From Trichoplusia ni (lineage: Eukaryota; Arthropoda; Insecta; Lepidoptera; Noctuidae), in NCBI RefSeq assembly GCF_003590095.1, contig NC_039479.1, forward strand, positions 11,098,001 through 11,162,000: 64,000 nt of DNA, in the 5' to 3' direction. This document shows positions 25,683-39,600 of this stretch, piece by piece. Below the pieces are notes generated by a model. The model worked only from the letters and a program-made list of their open reading frames with translations, was not told where the DNA came from and did not search any database. The stretch's first letter is position 1. Each line of letters opens with the position of its first letter. The position numbers and the translations under genes are program-made.

Positions 25683-25919
25683 ATTTAATATATAAACCTG
25701 AAAAGTTTGTTTGAACGCGCTAATCTCCGGAACTTCGGGTTCAAATTATTTATTTTTGTGTTGAATAGACCATTCATTGAGGAAGGTTTTAGGCTATAAA
25801 CCATCACGCTGCGACTAGTAGGAGCGAAGATACAATGGAAAATGTGGAAAAACAGGGCAGGTATAAATCATAACTTATATCTTCTAACCACGCGGACGAA
25901 GTCGCGGGCAACAGCTAGT
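25683..25919 (+). mobile_element. Helitron-like repeat, family B, plus-strand copy
   Basis: Contains TTTGAACGCGCTAATCTCCG, TTGAATAGACCATTCATTGA, TATAAACCATCACGCTGCGA, ACGCGGACGAAGTCGCGGGC and ends AACAGCTAGT. It is the same family as 24905-25160 but in the opposite orientation, about 520 bp away. Confidence 0.6.
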
Positions 25920-27510
25920 TACTTCATAATTTTCTTTTCCCTTTTGGAATCTGTTACTAATTCTACAGTCCCAGAATGTATGTATAGGACATTACTATGT
26001 CGGTATAGACAAATGAGAAATATTTAACTATCTTTGTCCCCGCGATCGCTTGACGCTTATACCACAATATAAAGACGTAATCTCAGCCAGTCAGTGGGTT
26101 AAATAATTGTAGCTGTTTCAACATTTTGGCGCGGCTAGACGTGGAACGGTTTACTGACCGTTACTTCCACGATTCGATCCCAGTTGTGGTAAGATTATGA
26201 GTAATCACCAGTCGTTAAAATAATGGAACTGCTGAGGCATGTAATCATGAGAATTTCATGTAAAATAAAAGAGAGTCGATATTATTTTTAAGTTTTTCTG
26301 TTGAAATCTCAGTGCGGGGTAAAATACCTACCTTTTCATCTTTAATGATTTTTAACCATTTTTCGTATTTTGTATACACAAAATTACAATATTACTTTAT
26401 TAAGATATAATTTCTAGTAGCTAATGGGAATAACGCTTGGTTGCAACAATGTTATTCCGAAATACTGAATATTTTATGGACTTGATCTAGTTTTTTTTAT
26501 AGCTGTCACCATAACTTCATTAACATAAATTATTCTATGCATTATTGTGTTGAGGACCACTTATAGGTGACCACCGTCCGCCGTGTTTTACGGACAAAAA
26601 ATTAAAAGTAGAGATTAATGACATAGTTTTTAAAAAGTATTTAATAACATATTTAAGTCAATCTGTTGATCTGATTGGACGATTTAGCAACTTTGCGCAA
26701 TCTAAGAGAGCATGTCAGAAACTCCAGCAAAAAAAAAATGATATTTACCTACTGATCACACAGTCATTGGGTAACAGGGTCAATCGTAATAAATTTAAGT
26801 CGACATTTTAAATAGATTTCCTGACTTGCAAACGACAGTTTCGCAACGAGACGACATTATGTCTGTGTCGTATCATAATAAAACAAAAGAACCCATTTCT
26901 ACGAAAGGAATGCGGGAATAAAAACTATGAGCTATTATACTGGACTAATAACAGAGAACCACAAACAGCTAACTTCTAGTTATTATAGGAATAGCGTAAT
27001 AACATCTTCGGAATAAAACGCACGACTGACCACAACGATACGATCGGTAGCGCTAACGATCATAGCAAAAAAATCACGAAGAAAAACTATACTGTTTAAA
27101 AAATGGTGTCGCTGAAAATCATGAGACAATTACGTAATTAAAATCAGGTTTTTATTATAATAACATTAAATTAAATCTTTCCACAGTTTCGAAAGCTTTG
27201 AGTTCTCTCGACGTCGCAAAATATAACACCGTTAAATTATCAGTAATTGTGTGCGAATGTAATTAATCGACCGCGTTTTATATGCAACATCTTTAACGAT
27301 GCGAAAAACATACAATAGTGTGTGTAAGTCAGTTAATTCTTGATACTAAACAGAAAAAATGTGTTCGTTAAAATGTTTTATCGCGATACTCATTAATTAA
27401 GCGAGGCGTGCATGTTTTGTCTAAATGAGCCTTTTTTTAGATTCAGATGAACCGTTACGAGTAATGAAATAGCAGTGCGTGAAAAAAAAGCAATAAAAAA
27501 GTGCCAGTGA

Positions 27511-27518
27511 TATAAAAT
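27511..27518 (+). promoter_or_regulatory. Candidate TATA box upstream of the cysteine-rich protein gene
   Basis: TATAAAAT lies about 100 bases before the start codon at 27620. A weak initiator (TCAATA) is about 23 bases downstream, so the spacing is not ideal. The distal CpG-rich site at 15.05 kb is an alternative promoter. Confidence 0.25.
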
Positions 27519-27575
27519 ACGATGCCATATAGGTCAATAAAAAAGAACTTTAAAGAACTGTCAGTGAATTTGAAA

Positions 27576-27605
27576 ATGGAGAGAATCAGACAGTATTCGA
27601 ATTGA
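27576..27605 (+). other. Nine-codon upstream ORF
   Basis: ATG at 27576 opens a nine-residue frame (MERIRQYSN) ending in TGA 14 bases before the main ATG at 27620, in another frame. If included in the mRNA it could lower translation of the main frame; this is inference. Confidence 0.35.
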
Positions 27606-27619
27606 ATTTGAAGTGTTTG

Positions 27620-30600
27620 ATGATGGCGGCGTGGGTGTGGTTAGCGGCGCTGCTGTGCGGGTCGCAGGCCGCTGTGCTACCACCACCGTGGGCCGACGTC
27701 AAGAGGAACCCGTGTGCAGCGCTGCCACGAGGATGGCTCATGCTGTACTGGCCGAAGGATGGGAAATGCTACACTATTTATAAGGTTCGTATACAACTAT
27801 AGTTATAAAGCTTAACTCTGTAGAGATATTTTTTTGGATGTATAAATGAGGTTCCAAATTAAAAAAATACGCTGTCTGCTTAAAGACATTGAAATTTTAG
27901 TTGCGTATGTGTGAGTTGCATTGCGTCTGTTAAATTACGTCCGATGACAAACAAAAACCGGAAGACGAATTTGATATCGGATTCGGAATACATCTGTTTT
28001 GTATTCTGTCAACAAAGTCGAAAACTATTCTGAACAGAACTCTTCTTTTTTTTTAAAGCTGACCAATTCTTATGTGCATTGGTAAGTTCTCTACCAAAGA
28101 GGTTACTTAATGCTTTTGTTATATACTTTAAGAATTTAAACCCAATGTGGAACGAACAACGGTTAAAATAAGCAAGTACTCTCCAACCTTAATAGTTTTT
28201 TGAGTGCGACTCTAAAGATAATTGCTATAATTTATAAAATTGACAAGACACTTGAACCAAACTATAGAGTACCGTTTGAAGTGACTCTTGTCTCGAAATA
28301 AGAGGCTTTGAGACATAAATGACTATTTAAACACGTTTCTTGATGTGAATGACGCGAAGTGGACGATAACACGTTAAGCTACGCTTTATACGGTCGGCCC
28401 GTGGATGGGTGACCATTTATGTCACAACGAATATTCCGTGTTTTGTGGTTCTCTTTCGTCATATTATATTTATCTTTGACAGTTGCAACGGGTCAATCAG
28501 AAGCTAGGCAGTCTGACAACCAGTCTTACTGATTGGTATTGTAATACCCAGGTAACTGGGTTGAGAAGGTTCAGTAAACAGCAGCTCGTTTAAAACACTG
28601 GTACTTAGCTACATCCCGTTAGACTGGAAGTCGATCCAAATAATATTGGGAAAAGGCTAGGATGATGATGATGCTGATTATAACAACAGAGATCGTACAA
28701 TTTAGAACTTTTATCTTTTAGCTTTATTTTATCTTAGTACAGTAGGTCAGGAACTTGAAGCCTATAAGAACGACTCAAATTAAAAAGCAGTTGTGGACGA
28801 GAGATATCGTAAAAGGTGTAGAGCTATCTCACTTCTACAATTACTTCTTGCTTGACACGTGTCGGTAGGGCCCCAGAACGTTAGACTTATAAGTTTGTGT
28901 TATGTGAGCAAGATATGTTAAATAAACTATACAGGAAACTGCAACCGCAGGGTTGGGTATAAATGGTTAATTATTTTATATGGCGCTTGTTCCAAGAAGG
29001 TTTTAACTACTTTGATAGCAGTAGTGTATTCAGCTGTATGTGGCTTTCTTTTCTTTTAATAAAGGATTCCCATATTAATTATTTTAATCCTTGTATCGCG
29101 GGGGGTTTGACAAGCATTCAAGTCGCACGTACAAGGACACCCAGACTCAGGACAAGCATTCGTGGTTCACACAAAACGCTTGTCTTACGCGGGGATCGAA
29201 TCCGAGACACGTCGCGCATAGTGGGTTTGGCGTGGTGACCTTAACCATTCGGCTATCCGAAAATTACCTGCGTATATTTTTAGGTTGGATTTCCCTTTTA
29301 CGTTTATGCAAAATGTAGGGAGTATTTTTTATGACAGCAAATGGCTTTTTTAAAATATTTCTTAAAAACGTTATACCATACGTAATTAAATATTTATCAA
29401 TATTATATAGCTGTAAGGATTTAATATAGGTAGTTATGTTATCACATTAATTAGTCATACATAGCAGTGTGAAACCACTAAGTAGCTCTCGCTCGTAAAA
29501 TTAATTTATACATTGTAACAGTTTCGTCAAATATGGAACTTATCAGTAGCTCTCGCTCGTAAATCATCAATTAGTTACGGTTGGTGACTTGTGAACAAAA
29601 GATTTTATGATCACCTAATCTACAAGCCTACACTTTACGACCGTACCTAATCCGCTAAGATATGAGTCAGTTTCACTCTTGTTGGCTTCACTTTTCGTAT
29701 ATAAAGCCCAGATATTTTGCAGAACATCATTCCTAGTTTCGTCTTCAAATAGTTAAGTTACCTTTGTAATTTGATTTTATTAAAAAGTGTTATAACGAAG
29801 AAGTCTCGAGTACTCATTTATATCGCCACCGTAGTCACGATACCGATTCACCGCTTGAAACCACGACGCAAAAACAAAACTGGCGCAGTCGGTAGGATAA
29901 TTCGTCAAGATTCGTCGGTAAAACGTTCCTGTAGAGAAGAACCATTTACGCAAGAAATCCTGAGAAGTCCACATCGTCTAACTACGAAGTACAACTGAGT
30001 GAGTACAGCAAACGAAGAGAAGACTCCTTGATGAGCGAGCACCTCTCCGGGACAAATTCTTCGAACACAATCAAGTTCAAATCTGGTAACAAAAACTTTA
30101 AGACATCTAGTAATCGGTAGGAGTCCAATCCTTCCTTAATGTTTAATTCAAACAAACCTAACATCACTTGTAAAGAGCAACATACAAACCTGCTAACAGC
30201 CATAGCACTTGTTAAATATTTAATTGAAACTCTCCAGCAATTATTACGCGAATTGAACTATAAATTATATTTGTGCGAACTTCAGCATATGCACCATTCT
30301 AAATCAAAACGTTAAGTGTATTTTATATATTATTGTATTTAATTGTGTTTTTGTATTTTGTGTAAGTTAAATTTCATTACGGGTAATAATTTAATTAAAA
30401 GGACAAAAAAAGGAAAGAAAATGTCCAAGCAAGTTGAAGTTATCCCTAAAGAATGGCTTCAAGTTGTACCGTTATTTGATGGAAATCCTCGTCAAACTCA
30501 ACTTTTTATTAGAAAATGTGATTATTTATTAAACACATTTAAAGGTAAAAAAGATCAAGAAGATTATAATTTCCAAATTATAACCGGTAGACTAACAGGG

Positions 30601-33600
30601 GAAGCATTTAGTTTATTGAGCGAAAGAGAGGATATAAAGAATTATAGTCAATTAAAAGAATTCTTGTTACAAAAATTCGGTAATCCACTAAGCGAAGCAT
30701 GTTTAGCTATACGACTAGAAAAAGCGAAAAAGGAACCTAACGAAACTAACTATGATTTTTGCCACAGAATACAATTATTAAAAAGTAAACTAATCAGTAA
30801 AATAAGTCAAAATTCGGATTCGGAAGCTGATCAAAAAAGTAAGATAGGACTTTACAGCAAATTGGCATTAAACATATTTTTATGTAATTTAGAACAAAGT
30901 ATGGCAAAGAGCATTAGATCACGCGATCCAGAAACATTAGAAAAAGCTTTAGAAATAACGTTAGAAGAGGAAAGTTTCCAGCAACAATATGATGAAAGGA
31001 ATGCAACAAATTGTAAATGTAATTCCAAACGACCTCAACAAACGTTTAATCAAAATTATCGGTATAAACATTATAACAACCGTACAAACGAATATAGACC
31101 AAATCGTCCTAATAATAATTGCAATAAATCTAATTCTATACAACCGAATCTACCTCAAGACAATGATCATAAAAATCGGGAAGAAAAGGGTCAAGATTTT
31201 AGAAAATTTAAACCATCACAATCTAGACCGGCACCAAGATATTATAATAACAACTATCGGAAACGCGAGGAAAATCATAAACCAAATTTAAACATGTATA
31301 AAAACGAAACAACCGAAACGGAGGACAACGCCGAAAATTTTCAAGTAAAAGCCTCAACATCTTCTGTACCAGAATAATTCCTAAAAATGATACGGAATTA
31401 CCTTTTATATTCATGCCTGAGTTGAACGCAAGATTTTTATTAGATACTGGAAGTACTAGATCATTTATAAGTACAAAAATTGCGGAAAAATATTTTAAGG
31501 ATAAAATAAATTTAGAAAGTTTCCAAGTTATAAGCACACACGCAATTTCAAATCATAAAGGCGCAGTCGAAATCAGATTATTCAATTCCTTTAATACGGA
31601 TAAACGACATAAATTTTATATATTAGACATAGGAAAATCCTATGAGGGTCTTATTGGAAATGACTTATTAGTCGAATTAAAGGCCATTATTGATTTAGAA
31701 AAGGCACAGCTGATAACGGATCAAGCTGTAGTGCCTATACAAATCCAACAGAGCCCAAAAGATTTTAAGCCTGTTGATATTCATTTATCGCCGAGGAGCG
31801 AAACGAAAGTTAAAATTCCAACCAACCTTACACATGGTTATGGTATATTGGAATATAAAGAATTTATAAATGGATTAAGAATGCCTAGTGCAATCGTAAA
31901 ATGCAATAAAGGATATGCATACACGATAATACAGAATACTACTGAACAAGAATATACGCTCACTGTGAAATCACCTTTCAAAGTAACTAAGTATGAGCAT
32001 GAGCAAGATAAAATACAATGTTGTGTTAATCATTTAAAGACGCGTGAAGAAATAAATTACGCTTTAACAAACAATTTAGAAAAACTAAGGCTCAATCACA
32101 TGAATGAAGAAGAAAAATATAAAATTTATAATTTGTGTCTAGATTTTAAAGATATTTTCTATTGTGAAGAAATACCATTGTCCTTCACTAATCAAATAAA
32201 ACATTGCATTCGTACAAAGAATAATGATCCAATTTATATTAAACAATACAGACAGCCTCCAGCTCAAAATGCTGAGATTAAAAGGCAAGTTGATAAATTA
32301 ATAAAAGAAAATATAATACAACCAAGTCATTCACCTTGGAGTGCACCTGTTCATTTAGTTCCAAAGAAAATGGACGCATCGGGAGAACAAAAATATAGGA
32401 TGGTAGTTGATTACCGTAAGTTAAATGAAATAACTTGCGATGATAAATATCCTTTACCAAATATATCAGATATTTTCGACAAATTGGGAAATAGTACTTA
32501 TTTCACTACGTTAGACTTAGCGAGTGGATATCATCAGATAGAAGTGCAAGAAGAAGACATACCGAAAACTGCATTTAATACACAGTACGGACACTATGAA
32601 TTTAAAAGAATGCCTTTTGGATTAAAAACAGCACCAGCTACTTTTCAAAGAGCTATGGATAATATTTTGAGAGGATTACAAGGAATACATTGCTTAATTT
32701 ATCTAGATGATTTAATAATATTTTCAAATACTTTAGACGAACATATAAATAAATTAAAAATAATTTTTAAAACACTTAGAAACGCGAATTTAAAAGTTCA
32801 ACTTGATAAATCGGAATTCTTAAAGAAAGAAGTACTTTACTTAGGTCATACTATAACTAAGGATGGATTAAAACCCAACGAAGATAAAATCAAAGCTATA
32901 TTAAAATATCCTTTACCAAAATCTGTAAAAGAAGTAAGATCTTTCTTTGGATTAATCGGATATTATCGTAAATTTATTAAAGATTTCGCGAAAATAACAA
33001 AACCATTTACACTAATATTGAAAAAGAATAAAAGATTTGAGATAAATACAGAATTTAAAGAAGCATTTGAAAGATGTAAAGAATTACTAGTAAACGCACC
33101 TCTTTTACAATATCCAGACTTTGATCGACCATTTATATTAACAACAGACGCATCAGAGATAGCGTTAGGAGCAGTTTTATCCCAAGGAAACATCGGAAGT
33201 GATAAACCAGTTGCATACGCAAGTCGAACTTTAAACGATGCAGAGAAAAGATATAGTGCAATAGAAAGAGAACTTTTAGCTGTTATTTGGGCAGTTAAAC
33301 ATTTCAGACCTTATTTATATGGTAAAAGATTTACTATTTATACAGATCATAGACCACTTACTTGGTTATATTCGTTAGAAGAACCAAATAGTAAACTAAC
33401 CAGATGGAGATTAAGATTACAAGAATATGATTTTGAAGTAGTCTATAAAAGCGGAAAACAAAATACCAACGCAGACGCACTATCAAGAATAAAAATTAAC
33501 ATCCACATGTTAAGAAATTTAAATAAAAATAATCCTTTAAATGAACCATCAACATCAAACCAACCACAATTAGATTTAAATGAGGATACATTAACAGCCT

Positions 33601-36600
33601 CAGAAACCTCAGATTCAGAAGAACGATATCAACAAATCGAAATAATTAAAGAGCCAATTGATATAAAAAGTAACCAAATTATAGTAACGAATTGGAATAA
33701 AGATGATTTAGAAATACTTAAACAAACAAGAGATCATCAAAAGATTATAGAAGTTAAATTACCTTTGAATAATGAAAATTATATAAAACAATTCCTGAAA
33801 GAAAATATTATACCAGGAAAACGATACTATATTTACTATTATAACAAAAATCAACGAGATTTGTTTAATAAAATAATTAATGAATCATATAATATAAATG
33901 ATTTTAAAGAATGCACCGAGAGAGTAATATATGTCCAAAATGAATCAGAAAGAGAAACTGTAGTTATAGCATACCACGAAGGAAAAACATGTCATCGTGG
34001 AATAGCAGAAACTTATAATCGATTAAAAAGAAATTATTATTGGCCTAATATGCAAAACTTAATATCTAAAATTATTAATGCTTGTGAAATATGTAAAAAA
34101 ATGAAATATGATAGGAATCCCATTAAACCTAAATTGCAATTAACGCAAACCCCAACTAAACCTTTCGAAGAAATTTATATAGACATATTTTCTATAGAAG
34201 GAAATTCATACTTAACACTTGTTGATTCTTTCTCGAAGTTAGCACAGGCGATCGAAATTAAAAATAGATCGACCCCAGAAATAATTCGAGCTTTAATAAA
34301 ATATTTTTCATATTATGGAGTACCTGAAAGGATAAGTTGTGATCCAGGAACAGAATTTAATAATAATCTAATGAAAGAAACCTTAATATTTTATAAAATA
34401 CAGCTACACATAGGAACGCCAAATAATCCTAATTCAATGGGAATAGTAGAAAGATTTCATTCCACTATAACTGAAATCTATAGAATTGCTAAATATCAAC
34501 ACAAGATAACAGACGCCGCATCTGTTATGACATATGCGATAATGGCATATAATAACACCATACATTCAGCAACCAATTTATCACCTTTTGAAGTAACTTT
34601 CGGACATACCAAAGCTAAAAATACTTTTGATACAAATGAAGAATGTAATTACACCCAACAACTTTTAAGAGAACATAAGAACAGAAGTTCAGTTTTATAT
34701 AAACATCTCTCAGAAAAGATGAATCAAGATAAGATAAATAGGCAAAAGCCTGGAGAAAATATAGATTTTAATACCGGAGATATAATTTTTACCGGACTAG
34801 TTAATAAGAGAAGGGGTAAAGATAAACCACGCTTTGAACAAGCAGAAGTAGTAGGAAATACCGAAAGAAATGTCGTTCCAATTAAAATAAAAGAAAGGGT
34901 TACAAAAGTTCCCGTTAAAAATATAAAACGACCAAGTAAATCTTAATTCATTATTTCCTCTACTAAGCTCCATTTAAGTTATTATCTATAAAATAAATGT
35001 TTATGTTAATCTAATTTGTTAAGATGATTTATGATTTATAAATGTTATACTTTAAACATATAAATGCATATTATTATGTTATTTGATTAAATATTATGTT
35101 AAAGGAAAATTGTAATCGTCATAAAACTAATAATTGTGAAGGGTAACTAATAAGTTAAATTTAAGATTTAATTTTGTATAATGGTGATTGATTTATATTT
35201 TGTATACCTTACAATAAATTTTAAGATTACATTTAAGAAAAGGAAAGGGAACCAGGAATGATTGAAAAACTAATTGCATTAATTAATTAATTTATTAGAT
35301 TATTTCAATCTAAGAATGGAGGAGTTATGTTATCACATTAATTAGTCATACATAGCAGTGTGAAACCACTAAGTAGCTCTCGCTCGTAAAATTAATTTAT
35401 ACATTGTAACAGTTTCGTCAAATATGGAACTTATCAGTAGCTCTCGCTCGTAAATCATCAATTAGTTACGGTTGGTGACTTGTGAACAAAAGATTTTATG
35501 ATCACCTAATCTACAAGCCTACACTTTACGACCGTACCTAATCCGCTAAGATATGAGTCAGTTTCACTCTTGTTGGCTTCACTTTTCGTATATAAAGCCC
35601 AGATATTTTGCAGAACATCATTCCTAGTTTCGTCTTCAAATAGTTAAGTTACCTTTGTAATTTGATTTTATTAAAAAGTGTTATAACGAAGAAGTCTCGA
35701 GTACTCATTTATATCGCCACCGTAGTCACGATACCGATTCACCGCTTGAAACCACGACGCAAAAACAAAACTAGGTACATAGAAAAATATCCCGAGGTAA
35801 AATAGAGTCTACGATTTTTTGTGATCTTACAAAATAGAAACAAGTGCCGCACGATCTGATTGTTCTGATAATCAGTGCGGTCGAGTCCGATTGCATCACG
35901 ATATGCTGGCACTAAAACGGTACTTACTAAAAACGGTACTTCCCATCTTCAGTGTCGTTTGGTTGCGCAACCAAATCCCAGTACTATGACCCCGTGTGTC
36001 AAGTTTTGGGATAGAGTTGCGTAATGGAAAAATGTTGAGGAATGTCGTTTGTGTAAACTACTACCGTTGACCAAACATATTATCAAGCGTTATGATTGTA
36101 TTGGTTGGACAATTGTGAACTGTCTGACAGTCTTTAAAACCACCCTGTCAAACGAATGCAATGTTGAGAGGTAGTATCAGAAAACAAGAGAAACCTTTTT
36201 GAAGATCCTTTCAAACCAGATGTCAAATCAATTCAAAATGAACCTACTGCAGTGCCAAAAGAGCTTTAAAAATTTGGATATAGAACCATTTTGGGTCAAA
36301 CTAAAAAAATGGTTGAAGTTATTGAGTCACAAGAGTTTGGTCGTTTGCAGTGTCTTGCGTCCCTGTGACCGGTAGTGATCTTGGCCGGCCGTGGAATAGC
36401 AAATATGCATTATACGAGTCATTGAGTTGACATCGAGAATTCATTAAACAAGGGAACGAGTTAACTCATTTAGAATCTATTTTCCTATACCTATCTATGT
36501 TGGCAATTCTTTTGAATTCTTAAAGAATGAAAATAAAACAATTGACGTTAAAGTATTTACTTAATATTTTAAATACAACTTTTTATAAATGCACAATGTT

Positions 36601-39600
36601 GAAAATGGAATCAACTTCCGTGGCCCATACAAATATTTGTTACGTCGAATCGAATTAGGATACGCTGGCCATTGCGAATCACGTATTTAAGAAGTTTCTC
36701 TTTTGGACATATTTCGTATTGAGTCAGACTTATTCTTAAGATTTTTTTTAAACCGATTTTGAGAATTTATTCTGAGTTTCCAACATGATGCCTAATTCCT
36801 TGTTTATATTTCTATTGGAATTTTTCGCCAACCCAATGGTATAAATAGTCGTAGTAGCTAGATCAAGCAAAACTAATATTTTTTAAACACTTCTAATAAT
36901 TAGGAACTTCATCATAAACGACTAATGAAGAAGAATTAATAAATGCAGTTTTAAAAACCTGAACAGACTTCTCTTATTAGTGCTAAGGACACGTTATAAA
37001 TAGTTCCTTATCCTTTAGGGATAAACAGACGTGACAATATTAACATAAGGTATTACTTTCCAAAACTTTACTTAGGCAACATTTTGTCTTACTACTTCTT
37101 CCTACTTTTTAGTTCAAAATATGTTCCTTTTGATTAATTTTCTAGCGGGTTCCAACTGTTCCAAGTCAATCATTTCACTGGGACACATTGACCTAAAAGT
37201 TTCGATGGTTTGGCTTACAGGAGTTTGTTGTAATGGCTGTTATGTGCAAATTGCTACATTATGGATAGACAGATAAAAATCCTTTTGAAATTCAAGGTCA
37301 ACGCATCACGATAGCAATTCGGAAAATGACGTGTCGTTGCAAAAGAGAAATGTACGTAAATAGAATTAGTGGGTCATCGCATACGAGTGTCATAATAAGA
37401 TCGATCGGTCACGGTCTTTCACAAGTACAGTCGAAATACTTGTCGAACCGGAATTACTGTTTACACTGCACTGGTGTTACTTACGAGGCTTACGATTAAA
37501 GGATTCAAGAGTAAGTGTTACACTAATTATTGGGTTAGTAGGTAAGCTATTGTTATTCAATGATAGTTTTTTTGTTGGGTGTGTCAATTTTTCTACCTAT
37601 GGTTAACATGAAATAACATCTATTAATATTAATGGGAGTAAGTTTTGTTTGTGATTTCTGGAAACTTTCCTCCTGGAGTTCTAAATAGTTATACAACTAT
37701 TCTTAGATTAACCTAGTCGTAATCAGAGTATCATCTAAGATATGCAATAGCAACAGCATCGGAAGCAAAACTTCTTGACCTACGCACTGTTAACCTGACC
37801 TACTAGTCGAGTTACAAGCAGCAAGCCAAAATAATCATCATGGCGCCACAATATAACTCTCTCTTCTTTTTATACAATCTAAATTCATATACATCTCTAA
37901 CTGTTGAAGTAATAGAACAGTCCAGTGAAAGAACGTTAGGGATGATTTTGATATAAAACTTGGTTTCTTATTCCTAAGTATGCTGGACATTTCCCTCAAA
38001 GTTTCGTAGCACCAGGTCCTTTGCCTTCCGCATCCAGTCTCGGTTTGGATCCAGCAACCTTTTATAGGCTATTGGTTTATAGGGCTATAGAGCGTCCTGC
38101 CCTGCTTTTACTGATTCGTGGTCTCCGCTCAAGGAATGTTTTGCTCCAACGACCATCGGTCCTTCGACAGCCAAAGTAATACGAATAATCTCATTTCTGA
38201 TTTTATCCGCTAAAGTAACTTCAAGCATAGCTCGCTATTGCTCTCTGAGAGGCAAGTTGGCGGTGTCATCTGCTTAGCCTTTCACCAATTATGTTGGGTC
38301 AGCTAAGCAGATGGCGTAATTATTTAATGGAACTCTTTTACTAATATCACAATATTTAGTAGCCCAATTTTTCCCATAGCATAATGTGCTTTATATAAAT
38401 GTTTACAAATAAAATGGCATGTAAGTATTTAACATTTAACGTTGGAAATGTTACACGAGACTAATTGGTGTGATAATCTAATGATTTGTTGACCATTCTC
38501 TGTTGAAACAGGTGTTTGTTTGGTTAGCCGATGTTATTCTAATCCAGAATACTATTTCTGCTAGTAATGGAATAAATAAATATTGGTTTAGTCTGTTATA
38601 CGGTATTCTACTGTTACAACGATATTCCAAGTTTAGGCTTAGACTATTTAAAAAATATACTACATTCAGTAGTCAGGATTATTTTTTTAGGCACTCATTT
38701 TTGGTGACAGTTAATTGAATTTCTTGCCAGTATCTCTCCATAACATTGCAATTTAAAACTGCGTTATCGCAGTCCCTCATCTCAATCATCATTACCAGCA
38801 AAGGCTTATTCAATCAAATGTAATCCATTTTTTGAAGCCGCATTTATTTTTATTAAGCCAAAGTAAACCTCCAAGGTATGACGACATAGAACTATATTTA
38901 ATTACAGTTACATTCATTATATAACGAGCTTGTAGGTTACGGTGTTAACTAGTAATCGTAAGTGTTGGTTGTCATGAATGACAGGTTGATGACGGTTTGG
39001 TTGACGGTTGGTTGACGGTAATGGTTGATTGGGAGACAATTATTGAGTGCAGGTGTCGATAAATCAATGGTAAATGGTGTTACTAGACAACGACATTCTT
39101 GATTAATAAATGTTTCGTAAGTTGATCTGGCCGAGACTGGATGAGGCAAGAGAAAGGGGAGGCCTGGGTCCAGCAGTGGGAGGACAAGGGCTGTGGATAA
39201 TGATGATGACGATGATGAGGATCCAGGTAAAGGTCACAGAGCGCGACGTGTCGTAGGTTCGATTAAATTACTTAGTGCGTAAGAGGACTTTTGAAAAGAA
39301 TTGACAGACTTCCGGATATTTTTTTATGGAAAATAGGCCTGTTCCCAGAGGTGTAACATTTATAGGCTGCAGTTGTTGCAATGCAAAAGTTTGGAACTTG
39401 TCCGGGGTTCTATCATAACCTTTAGGAATAAAAGTTTTACAGCTAAGGATGAGCCGATATTTAGCACAACGTCTCAAAATCAAAATCAGTATTTAGTCAC
39501 CCTTTTATAACTACAGTGCTGCAATGTCTACCGCGGTCAATCGTACTTGAAGAGGCGGAAAAGATAGGGATTCTATTTCCATTGTAAAACGACGCGAAAA

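Larger units (their letters stand above)
29428..35776 (+). mobile_element. Full-length Ty3/gypsy LTR retrotransposon with AGGT target duplication
   Basis: The element (29432-35772, 6341 bp) is flanked by AGGT at 29428-29431 and 35773-35776. Order: LTR, tRNA-Ser primer site, 5' leader, gag, pol (protease, RT, RNase H, integrase), polypurine tract, LTR. The 376 bases between pol and the right LTR have no envelope frame. The LTRs look identical along 450 bp and all frames are open, which points to very recent insertion. It sits in intron 1 of the cysteine-rich protein gene in the same orientation. The layout is like env-less gypsy lineages of insects. Confidence 0.95.

Noticed and set aside
29086..29318. 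Plus-strand frames of 91 and 75 codons
   Set aside because: They read through a SINE and are artefacts of its GC-richer body.
34947..35322. Envelope gene of the gypsy element
   Set aside because: The segment is too short and has no long frame; the element appears to lack env by structure, not by a break.
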